DNA of 5,732 bases. It comes from Chloroflexota bacterium (lineage in GTDB: Bacteria; Chloroflexota; Limnocylindria; P2-11E). The position numbers and the translations under genes are program-made. Numbering within the stretch: the stretch's first letter is position 1; every line of letters starts with the position of its first letter. Shown piece by piece: positions 4,930 to 5,732 of this stretch. The stretch is from contig VGPA01000095.1 in assembly GCA_016875665.1 (NCBI GenBank), forward strand, positions 1 through 5,732. Reading direction: 5' to 3'. The notes beneath the pieces are model-generated. The model was not told the DNA's origin. It did no database searches and saw nothing but the letters and a program-made list of their open reading frames with translations.

Positions 4930-5348
4930 CGCGCGCGGACCCGGAGACGGTGCTCGTCCCCGCGGGCGAGGCCCGCCTCGGCGACCCCGCCGAGCCAGTC
5001 CACGTCGCGGTGTTCGCCGTCGCGCCGCGCCTGGTGTCGGCCGCCGAATTGGCCGAATCCGGCGGGGAGGCCGGCGGCGCCGAGCCCGCGGCGGTGACCT
5101 GGGCCGACGCCGTGCGCTACTGCCGCTGGCTCAGCCTCGCAACCGGGCACACGTACCGGCTGCCCGACGAGCGCGAGTGGGAGAAGGCCGCGCGCGCCGG
5201 CGTGCTCGAGGGTGTCGCGGTCGTCGAGTGGACGAACACGTGGACAGGAGGAGCGCGCGTGCTGCGGGGCGGAGGCTCGCTCGCCGCTCGCACGACTGAG
5301 GCCGCTCGCGCCGGATTCCGCGTCGTGCGGGGAATGACCGGGCGCTGA
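4926..5348 (+). CDS. Shortened SUMF1/FGE-sulfatase-domain protein, probably non-catalytic
   Basis: This 140-residue protein is recognisable as SUMF1-fold from strips in the right order: VLVPAGEARLGD (9-20) and PVHVAVFAV (24-32), VTWADAVRYCRWLS (57-70), YRLPDEREWEKAARAG (77-92), EWTNTW (101-106), RVLRGGGS (111-118) and AGFRVVR (129-135). Family members act as formylglycine-generating enzymes or in ergothioneine-type and other roles. They are usually about 230-300 residues. Here the substrate-contact middle (the YPWG...AGNVWEW stretch) is collapsed to about 10 residues after AARAG. The only Cys is Cys66; the catalytic cysteines expected near the RGGS region are absent, so formylglycine generation is unlikely. 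It starts at ATG 4926, overlapping the kinase stop by 4 bp, which implies co-translation and perhaps a partner role in signalling. It could be a decayed domain, but the reading frame is clean. Confidence 0.85.
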   Translation: MTRADPETVLVPAGEARLGDPAEPVHVAVFAVAPRLVSAAELAESGGEAGGAEPAAVTWADAVRYCRWLSLATGHTYRLPDEREWEKAARAGVLEGVAVVEWTNTWTGGARVLRGGGSLAARTTEAARAGFRVVRGMTGR

Positions 5349-5360
5349 GCACCGCGCGCC

Positions 5361-5732
5361 TTAGAGGAAGAGCGCGACCGCCGCGAGCGCGAGACGGTAG
5401 GGGACGAACCAGAGCAGCGTCCGCGCGCGCAGGAAGCGCATCAGGAACGCGATCGCCGCCAGTCCGGCGACGAACGCCACGGCGAAGCCCACACCGAGCG
5501 CGGTCGGATCGGCCGTGAGCGTCGCCAGGCTCCGCGCGTCGAGGAGCGTCTTGGCGCCGGCGCCCGCGATCACCGGCGTGGCGAGCAGGAACGAAAGCCG
5601 TGCCGCCTCGTCGCGCGCGAAGCCGCGCGCCAGCCCGGTCGAGATCGTGATGCCCGAGCGCGAGATCCCGGGCAGGAGCGCGACGGCTTGCGCCGCGCCG
5701 ACGGCGAGCACGTCCGCCGGTCCGAGGTGCTC
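5361..5732 (-). CDS. uppP: Undecaprenyl-diphosphatase (UppP/BacA), C-terminal part
   Basis: The minus strand is open from the right edge to a TAA at 5361-5363, giving the last 123 residues. The enzyme dephosphorylates undecaprenyl diphosphate in the membrane to recycle the lipid carrier of peptidoglycan synthesis, and confers bacitracin tolerance. The diagnostic motif LPGISRSGITIS (20-31 of the visible part), containing the catalytic-region PG-x-SRSG-x-TI, is followed by GLARGFARDEAARLSFLLATP, a helix at about 83-103, and the family-typical end with RTLLWFVPYRLALAAVALFL. The first motif (E-x-x-x-E) and N-terminal helices lie outside the window. The in-frame GTG at 5711 is internal, since the preceding residues (GPAD) continue the protein and the family is about 260-280 aa. 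It is convergent with the SUMF1-like gene, with only 12 bp between stops. Confidence 0.93.
   Translation of the reverse strand, partial: EHLGPADVLAVGAAQAVALLPGISRSGITISTGLARGFARDEAARLSFLLATPVIAGAGAKTLLDARSLATLTADPTALGVGFAVAFVAGLAAIAFLMRFLRARTLLWFVPYRLALAAVALFL

Noticed and set aside
5341..5360. Possible terminator hairpin GGCGC...GCGCC between the convergent SUMF1-like gene and uppP
   Set aside because: It has only 5 bp with a 10-nt loop, overlaps the coding end and has no T tract; too weak to call.

Overview
This is a window of very GC-rich bacterial DNA, densely packed with genes and with little intergenic sequence. The base composition, sparse Shine-Dalgarno signals, GTGA/ATGA stop-start overlaps and TANNNT boxes close to start codons suit a high-GC lineage such as Actinobacteria (perhaps Thermoleophilia-like) or Chloroflexi. 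Sequence alone does not fix the taxon. I see no mobile elements, CRISPR, tRNA or rRNA.

Layout. (1) Positions 1-555, minus strand: the N-terminal membrane part of a probable sulfite-oxidase-type molybdopterin oxidoreductase, cut by the left edge. (2) Positions 556-690: a divergent intergenic region with a 7-bp hairpin, a 14-bp tandem repeat and a candidate -10 box. (3) Positions 691-2908, plus strand: a tight three-gene unit made of a DUF2231-like four-helix membrane protein, a DrrA-type ABC ATPase and an ABC-2 permease, joined by two GTGA overlaps. (4) Positions 2909-2968: a convergent gap with two abutting hairpins. (5) Positions 2969-3790, minus strand: a polytopic membrane protein of unknown function. 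(6) Positions 3791-3885: a second divergent intergenic region. (7) Positions 3886-5348, plus strand: a membrane histidine kinase translationally coupled (ATGA) to a very short SUMF1/FGE-like protein. (8) Positions 5361-5732, minus strand: the C-terminal part of undecaprenyl-diphosphatase (UppP/BacA), cut by the right edge.

How the genes work together. The ATPase and permease should form one exporter of the drug, lipid or polysaccharide type; the DUF2231-like protein is probably co-produced with it. The kinase has no response regulator in the window. It carries an unusual His in place of the Mg-coordinating Asn of the N box. Its coupled partner keeps the SUMF1 fold's signature strips but lacks the catalytic cysteines and about half the usual length. 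This kinase and mini-SUMF1 pair is the most unusual thing here. I found no clear evidence of a wholly new system; the remaining genes look like ordinary chromosomal content.
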